A DNA stretch of 64,000 nt from Strigamia acuminata (lineage: Eukaryota > Arthropoda > Chilopoda > Geophilomorpha > Linotaeniidae), in contig OX442316.1 of the NCBI GenBank assembly GCA_949358305.1, forward strand, positions 2,294,001 to 2,358,000. The letters are read 5' to 3'. Of this stretch, positions 11,316 through 21,700 are shown one piece after another; position 1 is the stretch's first letter, and every line of letters starts with the position of its first letter. The notes under the pieces were generated by a model, which did no database searches, was not told where the DNA came from, and saw only the letters and a program-made list of their open reading frames with translations. The translations under genes were made by a program, and so were the position numbers.

Positions 11316-14300
11316 TAGTGCCACAAAGACAGTTAAAAAGTAGGCGTAGGAGAAGAAGAATGAGAAGGAAGTTGGAAATAGTTGACATTAACACCACTGA
11401 AGAAATGCTGACAATACCTGTCGTAGTGAACAATTTAGAAGTCAAAGGTGTATTGGATTCAGGTGGATATAGAAATATTATAAGTGAGGAACTGGCTGAT
11501 AGATTGCAACTGTCACGTCGGCTTTGCCCTTATATCAAATTGAGGGTAATTGATAACTCCTTAATATCTCCTGAAGGAATTGGGAAAATTACAGTCACTA
11601 TTGGAAGATTGGACTACAGCATGGAGGTATTAGTAGTGCGGGGATTTGGTCATGAGCTCTTACTAGGTGATCCTTTCCTCAAACAAGCAGGGTGTGTGTT
11701 GGACTATGACCGACGGAAGGTCTTTGTGGGGCGAAAAAGTGAAGGATTTAAACCGGAAGTTTTTCCAATGTCAAGAAATTATCTGGAACAAACATTTATT
11801 GGCAGACTTACTAAATCAATAAAAATTCCAGCAATGCACGAATGCATGCTTTTCATTGGAGTGAACAATAATAAAACTAATGAAGATTTGTTTGCAGAGC
11901 CATTATCCAATTTGACTGATAGATTGGGAGTAATTGGCTGTAAAACTCTAACTACATTTAAGGATGGATCAGGCATAATGCGAGTTGCGAATCCGACGAA
12001 GAAGGCGGTTTATCTGCAGAAAGGAACAGCGATTGCCAAGGCATACCACGTCATTGACATTGGTAGTTTTGAGGAGCAGCCACCTAATGGCTTGAACTTT
12101 GATTCCGCCGTGTCAAGTGATCTACTGGATACAAACCAAAAGGAGCAGCTGAAGAGCCTACTGCGTAAGAATGAAGATAGATTTGCCACTTCAGATCAGG
12201 ATTTAGGCAGAGTAAAGGTCTACAAGCATAAAATAGACACAGGTGATGCACAGCCAATTCACCTGCAGCCATATCGCCGATCCATGAAAGAGAAAGAAGT
12301 CGAAGCAGAGGAAACCCAGAAACTGCTTGAAATGGATGTAATCAGAGAGTCCGAGAGTCCATGGAGTGCGCCAGTGCTTTTAATTAAGAGACGTGATGGC
12401 AAATGGCGGTTTTGTGTTGATTGGAGGCGGCTGAATGCAGTGACTAAGAAGATGGTTTACCCACTCCCCCGAATCGACGACACCTTAGACCAACTGTCAG
12501 GTGCGAAGTATTTTTCCATGATGGATTTAATCCAGGGATATTTCCAAGTCGAGATTGATGAGGAGGATAAGGAAAAGACTGCGTTCACAACGTCTTCCGG
12601 TCATTACGAATTTAATGTACTGGGCCAGGGCTTGTGTAATAGTCCTGCGGCATTCCAAAAGCTCATGAACAAAGTGCTTGGTAACCTCCTAGGAAAAGTG
12701 TGTATAGCCTACTTGGACGATCTGATCATCTTTTCAAAGACATTCGACCAGCATTTGGTTGATTTAGACAACGTCTTTTCGAAATTGCGCACGGCGAATT
12801 TAAAGGTCAAATTAAGTAAATGCACTTTTGGAACGGATACCATTAAGTATTTGGGACACGTCATCAATGCAAAAGGAGTTTCACCGGATCCACGTAATTT
12901 GGAGTCCGTGGCGAAGTTCCCAAAACCAACAACAGTAAAGCAGTTGCAAGGATTTCTTGGATTATGTTCTTATTATCGCAAATTTATTCGTGGTTTTTCA
13001 GACGTGTCCAAGTGCCTTGTAAATCTGACAAAGAAAGAAGAAAAGTATGATTGGGGACCGCCACACGATGAAGCGTTCCAGAAGCTGAAGACGGCCCTAA
13101 CGACAGTTCCAGTGCTGGCTCATCCAAATTTCAGCGAGCCCTTTATGATCTCTACTGACGCCAGTGCATATGGATTAGGAGTTGTGCTGAAACAAAAGAT
13201 AAATAAACAAGAACATGTCGTAGCCTACGCTAGCCGACTGCTTAGCAAAGCAGAGCAGAATTATGATACGACAGAACGTGAGTGCCTTGCGATCATCTTT
13301 GGCATACAAAAGTTCCGACCTTACTTGTATGGCCAAAAATTCTACGTTATTACGGACCATTCAGCGTTGCAGTGGCTCAAAACTGTGAGAAATCCCAACG
13401 GACGACTCACCAGATGGTCACTCCAATTGGTGGACTATGACTATGAGGTCATTCACAAGAGTGGTAAAAAACATCAAGATGCAGATGCGTTAAGTCGTAT
13501 TCCTGAGGCAGTGGGCGAAGAAGAAATAATTGATTTACCTTTGTTGCTACTGGAAAATCTGGACCTACCTGCCGAGCAGCGAAAGGATCAGAAGCTGAAG
13601 GAATACGTTGATGCACTTCGAGATATTGAGCGCCTTTCGAAAAAGAAGAGACGATCTTTACAACAGTTCGTGCTCCAGGATGAAGTTTTGTTCAGAAGGA
13701 AGAATTTCCTGGGCAACGAAAGGTTACTGCTGGTTGTGCCAAAACACTTACAGCAAGATGTTCTGCACGAGATGCATGATGGCCTTCCAGGAGCTCATCT
13801 GGGCCTGTCGAAAACTTGGAAAAGAATAAGCACCAGATTCCATTGGCCCAGAATTTATGCAGAGGTCAGAGACTACGTCTTGTCCTGCAAGAAGTGCGCT
13901 GCAGCAAAAACAGATACCACACCACCAAAAGGATTATTGCAGCCCTGGACAACCGTGACCAGACCATTCCAAAGAGTAGGAATGGACACTTTAGGAAAAT
14001 TCCCGACTTCAAAGAAAGGGAATAATTATGTGTTTGTTATGACGGACTATCTATCTAGAGCGGTCTGTGCGAGAGCGTCACCAACTTGCACGGCCATTGC
14101 AGCAGCGGATGCTTTAGTTTATGAGATAATGGTGAAAGAAGGATCTCCAAGGGAAATTCTGACTGACCGTGGTACAGAATACAGAAATGAATTGATGGAG
14201 GAGGTCTCGAGACTCTATAAATCAAAACATAAAACAACTAGCGGATATCATGCCAGGACAAACGGTTTAACGGAGCGTTTTAACGCAACACTTGCGAAAA

Positions 14301-15217
14301 TGCTTCTGAACTACGTAAATGAAGATCATACGGACTGGGATGATTTCCTGCCACACCTGTTATTCTCGTACAACACGTCGGTTCACGAGACAACTGGATA
14401 TACCCCATACTTTTTATTAAGGGGGTATGAAGCAGATGTTAACGTCGATGTGAATCTGAATCTCCCGAAGAAGGAATTCACTTTGAGAACTGCCAAATTC
14501 ATCGAGGCAGCAAGGAGAATCTCAAACCAGAGACTGGAGCAGATGTCAGCTAAAAGCAAAGAAAGATTTGATAAGAACAGAAAGGTTGTGGAGTTCGAGC
14601 CTGGAGAATACGTTTATTTGAAAAAACCGAACAGAAAGGTTGGACTCAGTGAGAAATTACTGCCACAATATTCTGGTCCTTACGAAATAGTGCGCCGAAC
14701 TGCACCAAACGATTACCAAATAGTAGATTCAACTGGTAAAAAATCAGACATTGTAAATGTAGAAAGGTTAAAACCTTACAAGCCAAGGAAAGAAGTATCC
14801 ATAATTATGGATAGGAATAGTGAAACTGAGGTGAAGGCGGAAAATTCTAACAAAACTAAGTTGATGGAAAGTAAAGGAATTGAAGAAGTTAGAATTAACA
14901 CTAAAAAATCACTAAAACAATCAAAAAAACCATGCACAGAAAGATTCATAAGTGATGAAGATCAGATTTCTTTAAAGTCGTTGTTCGAACCGGAGGAGAC
15001 GACGGGAAAACGGTTGAAAGAATTGCCGCTGGTCGGCGATAAAGACGAAACGTCGGAGAAACGTTTGACGAAATTGCCACTAGATGGCGATAAAAGAAAA
15101 ACGTCAGGACAGCGTTCGCGGAAATTGCCACCAGAGGGCGTCGTCGACGAAACACGTGACTTCCGTTTTAAGCATTTAAGACCGCGAGCACGGACGAATT
15201 ATCGTCAGTTCTACTGA
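11312..15217 (+). CDS. pol: RT-1 Pol polyprotein
   Basis: The enzymatic polyprotein, 1301 residues from the slip point, expected as a Gag-Pol fusion. Numbering below is from the codon at 11318. Aspartic protease DSGG at 47-50; reverse transcriptase with catalytic YLDD at 465-468; RNase H with TDAS (D614) and ERECLA; integrase zinc finger H..H..C..C at about 820-860; integrase triad D890, D950, E986; then a GPY-type module (SGPYEIVRR). Domain order RT, RNase H, integrase places it in Ty3/gypsy. The C-terminal tail has three 17-residue repeats (14996-15148). No stop or frameshift is visible. Confidence 0.93.
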   Translation, partial: LVVPQRQLKSRRRRRRMRRKLEIVDINTTEEMLTIPVVVNNLEVKGVLDSGGYRNIISEELADRLQLSRRLCPYIKLRVIDNSLISPEGIGKITVTIGRLDYSMEVLVVRGFGHELLLGDPFLKQAGCVLDYDRRKVFVGRKSEGFKPEVFPMSRNYLEQTFIGRLTKSIKIPAMHECMLFIGVNNNKTNEDLFAEPLSNLTDRLGVIGCKTLTTFKDGSGIMRVANPTKKAVYLQKGTAIAKAYHVIDIGSFEEQPPNGLNFDSAVSSDLLDTNQKEQLKSLLRKNEDRFATSDQDLGRVKVYKHKIDTGDAQPIHLQPYRRSMKEKEVEAEETQKLLEMDVIRESESPWSAPVLLIKRRDGKWRFCVDWRRLNAVTKKMVYPLPRIDDTLDQLSGAKYFSMMDLIQGYFQVEIDEEDKEKTAFTTSSGHYEFNVLGQGLCNSPAAFQKLMNKVLGNLLGKVCIAYLDDLIIFSKTFDQHLVDLDNVFSKLRTANLKVKLSKCTFGTDTIKYLGHVINAKGVSPDPRNLESVAKFPKPTTVKQLQGFLGLCSYYRKFIRGFSDVSKCLVNLTKKEEKYDWGPPHDEAFQKLKTALTTVPVLAHPNFSEPFMISTDASAYGLGVVLKQKINKQEHVVAYASRLLSKAEQNYDTTERECLAIIFGIQKFRPYLYGQKFYVITDHSALQWLKTVRNPNGRLTRWSLQLVDYDYEVIHKSGKKHQDADALSRIPEAVGEEEIIDLPLLLLENLDLPAEQRKDQKLKEYVDALRDIERLSKKKRRSLQQFVLQDEVLFRRKNFLGNERLLLVVPKHLQQDVLHEMHDGLPGAHLGLSKTWKRISTRFHWPRIYAEVRDYVLSCKKCAAAKTDTTPPKGLLQPWTTVTRPFQRVGMDTLGKFPTSKKGNNYVFVMTDYLSRAVCARASPTCTAIAAADALVYEIMVKEGSPREILTDRGTEYRNELMEEVSRLYKSKHKTTSGYHARTNGLTERFNATLAKMLLNYVNEDHTDWDDFLPHLLFSYNTSVHETTGYTPYFLLRGYEADVNVDVNLNLPKKEFTLRTAKFIEAARRISNQRLEQMSAKSKERFDKNRKVVEFEPGEYVYLKKPNRKVGLSEKLLPQYSGPYEIVRRTAPNDYQIVDSTGKKSDIVNVERLKPYKPRKEVSIIMDRNSETEVKAENSNKTKLMESKGIEEVRINTKKSLKQSKKPCTERFISDEDQISLKSLFEPEETTGKRLKELPLVGDKDETSEKRLTKLPLDGDKRKTSGQRSRKLPPEGVVDETRDFRFKHLRPRARTNYRQFY
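14996..15148 (+). repeat. 51-bp in-frame tandem repeats in the RT-1 Pol tail
   Basis: Three 51-bp units encode variants of ETSxKRLxKLPLxGDK, followed by the start of a fourth (ETRDFRFKHL). They lie beyond the integrase core. The units differ at several bases, so the repeat is not fresh. Confidence 0.75.
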
Positions 15218-15355
15218 ACCCGTCTTACCGTAAACTCGACCTGATCGAGTGATAAAGTGAGATAGGTGAATTAAACTGTTGAATTTTGGATTGAATTTGG
15301 ACTTAGAAATTGTTTGAATTTTGAGTTGGATTTTAACTTAGAAAATTTTTCAGCA

Positions 15356-16702
15356 ATGGAAAATTTGAAGATTGCGCGTGACTCGGACGAGGATTCAAAT
15401 GCGTCGCACGAATCGAAGATATTTCATACAGTGTATACCCGACGAGAGAACGAATTTCCCTTGCGTGACGAAGAAATTGAGCAGTTGCCGAGGATTAGGG
15501 AAATTGATGATTTAATTGTGTGTGAGCGACCATTTACAGATCGAAACAAAGTTCCGGTTGGTACAGTGGATAAGCGAACAATGATGACGCCACGCCAATT
15601 AAAGAAGTACGAACATAAACGAAATTCACGTCATCGACGGCAAGCTTCGAAACGATTGGATGCAAGGACGGAGATCGCTCTTGAGTCGGAGAAGGGATTA
15701 AAATTCATGAGAAAAAGGCAAGTCCGAGCGAAACAACAGCAGGAACGCCGATTAGGAGAAGTTCGACAGGAACGAAAAAACATCATGGCGGCAACTAAGG
15801 AAAAGAACTTGACCGGAACTCCGGGATGGAGCGGCTACACGGCGTGGTTGCGTGTGGAGACGGATTTGGCGCTGAAGGAGGCAGAAATTCGAAAGAAAAA
15901 GCAGCGAGCGGAGGCGCTGATGAGGCGAAAATTCAGGAACGATCCCGATGTTGACTTACCGTCGGCTTTGCGAACTTATCGCGTAGGCTTGACGGTGAGC
16001 CAGCAAACGGAAATTCAAGAATGGAGCGCGACATTTGCGGATGTGAATTCGGGGATGGAATGCTTCACGACGCCAAACCGGGAAATCGTGGTGACAGCAG
16101 GTGAAATGGCGTCATTGCTGCGATTGATGCCGGGCCGGGATTCATGGGTTTTCGACTCGGTTGTCGATTATTACCTAAACATCGTGACTTCGGATCCGGC
16201 CTATCGACGTGTTTTCGCGTTTCCAACTGCTGCCGTGCAGTACATGATCAGACGGCAATATAATGAAGCAAGAGCTGTAATGAACGGATTTTATCCAAGA
16301 CCGACTCACAAGGTTTGGGTAATCCCGATGGGAATACCCGAACATTGGCAGCTGGCCATCGTCGATTTTACGCGCCCAAGGACGGAGGTGGCCCTGTTCG
16401 ACCCAAGCGGCCCATTAACGATGAAGGATATAAGATGGCAGGCTGTGTTAAATGGTTTGGCGAGTTTTAACATCCAGCTCAACCAACTCCACCCATTTGA
16501 AGCGCCGGCGATTGGCCAACTGGACGGGGACAGTTGTGGCCCAACCATCTTATATTTCGTGCGCCGATATCTAGTTGACCGCGACCTAATGCTTCCAGCG
16601 CTCCCTTACGATTTAAGAAGCCGAATTGCGTTGGAGATCATTAAAGATCAACTAATACCTTTCGAGGAGGACGTGACAATTGAAGAAATCGAAGAAGATT
16701 AA
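15356..16702 (+). CDS. RT-1 ORF3: Ulp1/C48-like cysteine protease
   Basis: 448 residues from the first ATG, which lies two bases after a good splice acceptor (tttttcag). The N-terminal half is basic and charged, rich in K, R, E and Q, and likely coiled. The C-terminal part carries the signature of SUMO/ubiquitin-like proteases: W near 264 (DSWVFDSVVDYYL), His330 in EHWQLAIVDF, Asp349 in LFDPSG, Gln388 in GQLDGDSCGP and the Cys394 nucleophile. All four catalytic residues are present with family-like spacing, so activity is plausible. It is separate from pol and likely made from a spliced RNA. It lacks a signal peptide or membrane segment, so it is not an envelope. Possible jobs are Gag or host-protein processing or deSUMOylation; which one is unknown. 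Confidence 0.82.
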   Translation: MENLKIARDSDEDSNASHESKIFHTVYTRRENEFPLRDEEIEQLPRIREIDDLIVCERPFTDRNKVPVGTVDKRTMMTPRQLKKYEHKRNSRHRRQASKRLDARTEIALESEKGLKFMRKRQVRAKQQQERRLGEVRQERKNIMAATKEKNLTGTPGWSGYTAWLRVETDLALKEAEIRKKKQRAEALMRRKFRNDPDVDLPSALRTYRVGLTVSQQTEIQEWSATFADVNSGMECFTTPNREIVVTAGEMASLLRLMPGRDSWVFDSVVDYYLNIVTSDPAYRRVFAFPTAAVQYMIRRQYNEARAVMNGFYPRPTHKVWVIPMGIPEHWQLAIVDFTRPRTEVALFDPSGPLTMKDIRWQAVLNGLASFNIQLNQLHPFEAPAIGQLDGDSCGPTILYFVRRYLVDRDLMLPALPYDLRSRIALEIIKDQLIPFEEDVTIEEIEED

Positions 16703-17003
16703 AAATCGAAATTACAATTGTTATCGGTATAATTTTGTGTAAAATTTTGTTTTAGATTTTCTCTTGTGTATAAATAAACACGAAGAGTTTAATTTTATGT
16801 AATTGGCTTTTCCAAGAAAAGTATTGTTAAACTAAGAATTGAGGGATATAAAGGTAATAGAACAATTCTCGTAAATTTTGTTAATAATTTTGTGAAAAGC
16901 AAGAATGATGTTGAAAGTTAGAAGTGAAAATGATAATCTCGAAGTAGAAATTTGGGGGGATTTTCATTTGAAATAATTTGAATTTTGGAGACCAAAATTT
17001 TTC
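16703..17003 (+). other. RT-1 3' untranslated region
   Basis: An AT-rich 300-base stretch between the ORF3 stop and the polypurine tract. No coding sequence is seen. It contains an AATAAA-like phrase (aataaacacgaag) near 16775. Confidence 0.5.
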
Positions 17004-17015
17004 AAAGGGGGGGGC
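17004..17015 (+). promoter_or_regulatory. Polypurine tract of RT-1
   Basis: The run caaagggggggg c directly before the 3' LTR, at the position where plus-strand DNA synthesis is primed. Confidence 0.8.
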
Positions 17016-17559
17016 TGTTACGAGCGCAGACCTCGCTGTACGACAGCGGGCCTAAACGCTCTGTTTAGAGAATTAATTCTGAAAGCTCTCACTAGGCACA
17101 CTGGAGTTTCCAAATCCGCTCACCAGTTGTCACTGTGTTAATTATGCACAGGGCAACTGGACTAATCAATCAAGTAGAGCGGGGGTGGACCCAGAGTTTA
17201 CCTGGTGAGCTAAGTGGGTTTGAGAGAGCAGAAATGTTCTGAGCCTCAAACAGTTAACATGGTAAGTAAAGGCTTCTGTGGACCAGCGCACACAGCGCTT
17301 GGTCCCACCCCGCCTTTCCAAATTCATAGAGATATAATTTGATTATCATTCTTGCTTTCTTGCTTTATGTTTATGTAAAATAAAGGATTATGTTTATCAT
17401 TTGATTTTGTTAAGTTTGTAATAAGTCCCATAGAATAAAAGAGATTTATTTAAATGATAAATCAGTTCTCTCAATCATTTCACCTAAAGGATTTCAAGGT
17501 CTTTGCTAAATTAATTAGCATTTGTTATGTGTGTGGATCACCCCAACCCACACGTAACA
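17016..17559 (+). repeat. 3' LTR of RT-1 (544 bp)
   Basis: Same length and, by eye, the same sequence as 8919-9462. It is followed by ATAT, the target duplication. Confidence 0.93.
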
Positions 17560-18702
17560 ATATATAAATTTGAGTTGTTATTTTATTTTTTTAATTTTTT
17601 TTTGACATTTGATGTTGGCTGGTATCATTGTTATTATCTTGAGTACAAGATTATAATTTTGAAGTTATCAAGTGGTTTTGTTATCAAGAATAAACAAATC
17701 AGAGAAGTGGGCAGTGACGTTTGTTAAATGCTAAGAATTTGACATTTTATTTTACTTGCATATTTTATAATGGATGTACTAAAATTGTCTAAAATTTATC
17801 AAAGGTGTCTAAACATTAGACTAAATTCGTTTAAAGCTAAATTTGAAATTTGAATTTAAAGTCCGTAAGATGTGGCTAAGTTTATTTAAAATTTATTACA
17901 ACTTGATTAAATTAATTTAAAAAAACTATAAATTGAGCTTAATTTAATTTATCATTAAAAATGTCTAAAAATTGAACAAAATCGCTTTAAAATGTCGTTT
18001 GTTCAGTATTCGAGTTTTATTGACCCTTAAATTCCAATTTTATAATCCATGTATAATTAAAATGAATTATCTTCCCATCGCAAATAACCGGCTAGGAATT
18101 TCCAGCGCCACCTGATAAGCAATTACCTGATTCTACATCCTCCTTCCGAATCCACCCACTGAGGGACGAGGGCGTAACACGAGGAACTTATTACAATAAA
18201 AACAATACCACTGACATCATGTTTGTTGTCTTTTTTCTCAGAAATATCGCGAATAAATGACAAAAAAAAACACGTTAAAAATATCAACCATAATAATTTT
18301 AAAAAAGAAAATTTAATTAAATACAATTTCATAAAATCATATTTAAAAAAAAATTAATTAATTTTAATAAAAAAAATTAAAAATAATAAAAGTTAAATCC
18401 AATTTTTTTTTAATTTTTTTTAGAAAAATTTAATTTTTTTAAATTTGTTTTCTGAAAAATTCAATTGTTTTTAAATTTAATTAAAAAAAAATTATCTATT
18501 TCTTTTTTGTTTCTGTTTTTTTTTTTTTTTAAAAATCCAATATTGATTTAGTGGTCAATAAAAATGTGCTCGATTATCTGCATCATCGGAAACGTGTTTC
18601 CGTAGAGATTTCCGTCTTCGGTTCCCTATTGGCTTTTACGCAGGTCAGATTTCGAATTTTCCCCCTTCTGATGATGTCAGGATGTGACTAAAGCTGCCAT
18701 CG
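17560..18702. repeat. 5' flank of NOS-B (continuation of the B/C direct repeat)
   Basis: Non-coding, AT-rich. It matches 59135-60274 upstream of NOS-C almost base for base. From about 18140 it also matches the flank of NOS-A in inverted orientation. No gene is seen. Confidence 0.75.
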
Positions 18703-18710
18703 TATATAAG
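18703..18710 (+). promoter_or_regulatory. TATA box of NOS-B
   Basis: TATATAAG about 75 bases before the ATG. Upstream, shared with A and C, are CCTATTGG (inverted CCAAT) near 18627 and GGAAACGTGTTTCC near 18588. Conservation cannot be judged from such recent copies, so these are candidates by motif only. Confidence 0.65.
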
Positions 18711-18783
18711 ACGAAGGAACTGCTTGGGGATTTCATTCATATCTGTTTGAGCAGGTTAAGAGTAAAGAAGTTTAATTATCACC

Positions 18784-21700
18784 ATGACTGTCATTACCGA
18801 AGGGAAGAATAGAATGCAGCAAGGCAGTGGAAGAAGAACGCAGGGGGAGAAGAAGAAGGTGGTGGAAAGGAAAGCGCCGATTGCAGTGAAGAATATTTCG
18901 ACTAAGAAGATTCACGATGATACGCTGCACTTCAACGTTAAGGTTCGAGTAATTTTCATTTTATTATTTTGCAATTGATTTTTTTAAAATTCAGTCTAAA
19001 TTTTGATTCTTACAAACATTTTGCAAATTTCTTGGGCGGAATTTAGAATATCTGAAAACTTTTAGACTTTTTAAAAACTTTTTTGAGAACATTTACACTT
19101 TAATTGAGAAGTTTTAGACTATTTTGGAAGGAAAATAATACGTTCTTGAAAATATTTTAACCTTTTTTGAAACTTTAAATCTTTTTTTTGGAAGCTGCCA
19201 GACATTTATGTCGATTTTTGAAACTTCCTAAAAAATTTCTGCGTGCATATTTTTATATTGAAATTTTAAATTGTTTTCGTGTTAATTCAACTTTTAATTA
19301 ATTAATTAATTCTAATTTAAATTAGCTCCCTTGTTGCAACCAAGGTCTCTGCCTTACCGCGCACAGAGAAAAGCTCTTATTGGACACCGACCAGATCGAC
19401 AAAGACGAAATTCAATCATTTTTCAACGAATTCTACGCCTCAATCAACAAGTAAACAAACTCAACACCTCAACCAAACCAAAACCAAACTCTAAAATAAA
19501 TTTTCCCAAACAGGAAAAACACAATCGAACAAGAAGGTCGTGTGCAAAAAGTACTGGAAAGTGTAAACACTTTCAACGACTACGATTTGACGCCCAAAGA
19601 ATTGGAATTCGGAGCGCGACTTGCGTGGCGAAACGCACCCACTTCCCTCGCACGCTACGACTGGGAAAACCTGGCGGTGCTCGACCAACAACACGTCCGC
19701 AGCGCTCTAGGAACGTTCACGGCGCTCTGTGAACACATAAAACGAACCAACGATGGCGGAAAAATCAGGTAAATAAATAGCACTAAATAATAAAGAATTT
19801 TTGCTCACAAAACCACAAAATGGGTCACACGACCTAACTTTTATAGCTTAAATTTTAATGGTATTTTTAATTTTTTTATTCAAGATCCGTAGTGAGTGTT
19901 TTCCCTTCGGATGGATGTCGTGTGTGGAACCGAAGTTTGGTGTCGTACGCCGCTTATCGCCGAGAAGACAACACGGTAGTGGGTAATCCGGACAACCTCT
20001 ACCTGACGCAGTTGTGCGAGCGGTTGGGTTGGCGAGGAACCGGCTCCTTCAACGACTTGCTTCCCGTCGTTGTTAACGAGTCGGGCCGAGACCCGGAAAT
20101 GTTCGAACTGCCCCAAGACCTCGTCTTGGAAGTGGCTTTGCGACATCCCACATTTCCCTGCTTCGAAGAACTCGACATCAAATGGCCCGCGTGGACGTCT
20201 CGTGCTGACCAATTCCTTAAAATCGGCGGTCTTCAATTCCCGGCAGCTCCTCTGAGTCACTTGCAAATCTCTTCGGAAGTTGCGGACCAAATGCTCATCA
20301 ACGATGCAAATCTTCTCAAGGTATGCGTCATATCTGTCTATATTCTATATTCAGTGTATAATGTGAATATTTAACCTCCGTAGAAAGTGGCAGAAGGGAT
20401 GAACTTGGATACTTCAGTGGCCTCTACGCTGTGGAAGGAACAAGCACTCGTTGAACTCAATGCAGCGATTTTGTACAGTTACCGAGTAAGTTAATATTGC
20501 TAATAAAACATTGCTTACCGTCTAATTAGCGTTGTCTTAGCATTGTCTAACCAGCAATATTTCCTTTGTTAGAAAGCCGGAGTGTCCATTTTAGATCACC
20601 ATTTGGCTTCTGAACTCTTCTTGGCCTTCTTCAACAAAGAGCAAAAGCTTCGCGGAGGATGTCCAGGAGACTGGCGAAAACTCGTGCCAACGATAAGCAG
20701 CAGCATTCTTCTGATATACCACCAAGAAATGCTCACCTACAATCTAACGCCAGCTTTCGGATTGTCTGCCGAAGCGTGGAAAACCCACAAGTGGCAAAAC
20801 AAGCCGGTAGACGCCAATGGAAGAGCCGTTAAACTGAGCTTCAGGAGTGTGGCTAGATCCGTTCGATGGTTGGTCAAACCGATGTTGAAAAGAAGCCGCG
20901 TGACGGTCTTGTACGCTTCGGAAACAGGAAGATCGGAGTCGTTTGCCGAGAAACTGGCCGCTATGTTTGGATCTACTTTCAGAGCAGAGTTGAAGTGCAT
21001 GCATGATTATGATTTGTCTCTTTTGGGACAGAAAGAGCAACTCTTGCTCGTAGTTACCAGCACCTTTGGAAATGGTGGTTCGCCAGAAAATGGAAAGGTA
21101 ACAGAAACCAAGGTGCAATAGACAAGGAGCAATGTTTAATATTTTCTTCTCTGATTAGAAATTCTTCTCACGGCTGAAGAAAGTTTGCTCTTCTCTCGAC
21201 GCCAATAACAACAATTCCATGTGCGGTAAAGAAATTCGCAATCTCAAGTATGTATTAGAGGGTAACCCGAATCGATGGAACATCACGACTAAAATTCTTT
21301 ACCATTACAGGTTTTCGGTGTTTGCCTTGGGTTCAAGCGCCTACCCCGACTTCTGTCAATTTGGCTACTTTTGTCACGACAGTCTGGCCGCACTTGGAAG
21401 CGAGGCAATCCTCCCGGTGACAACTGCCGACGAACTCAAAGGCCAAGACAAAGCCTTCTTAGAATGGACTCGCAAGTTATTTCCAGTAAGTTCCTTCTAA
21501 CACACCTTGTAAGAACATTTCGTTCAATTCTTTATTCTTTAGGCTACTTGCATAGCATTTGGTATAGACATTGGTGACAAAGATGCCTTCACGAGCAGTC
21601 TAGAATCCGATCTGGAATGGAAAGCCGAAAACAGACGCCTAAACCCTGTTAATCCGGCTTCCGCAGTCAAAGATGTTTTCATGGGTAAGTCATTTGATTT

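Larger units (their letters stand above)
8919..17559 (+). mobile_element. RT-1: complete Ty3/gypsy retrotransposon with a protease third ORF
   Basis: An 8.6-kb element with LTRs at both ends starting TG and ending CA. The flanks carry a 4-bp duplication (ATAT). The empty site is preserved around 59130-59140, where the flanks join without the element. Order: 5' LTR, leader, gag, -1 frameshift site, pol (protease, RT, RNase H, integrase), a separate ORF3, polypurine tract, 3' LTR. The LTRs look identical by eye and all ORFs are open, so the insertion is young and postdates the B/C duplication. Confidence 0.93.

Noticed and set aside
15356-16702. Reading RT-1 ORF3 as an envelope protein
   Set aside because: No signal peptide, transmembrane segment, cysteine-rich ectodomain or furin-like site; the catalytic residues of a C48 protease are clear.
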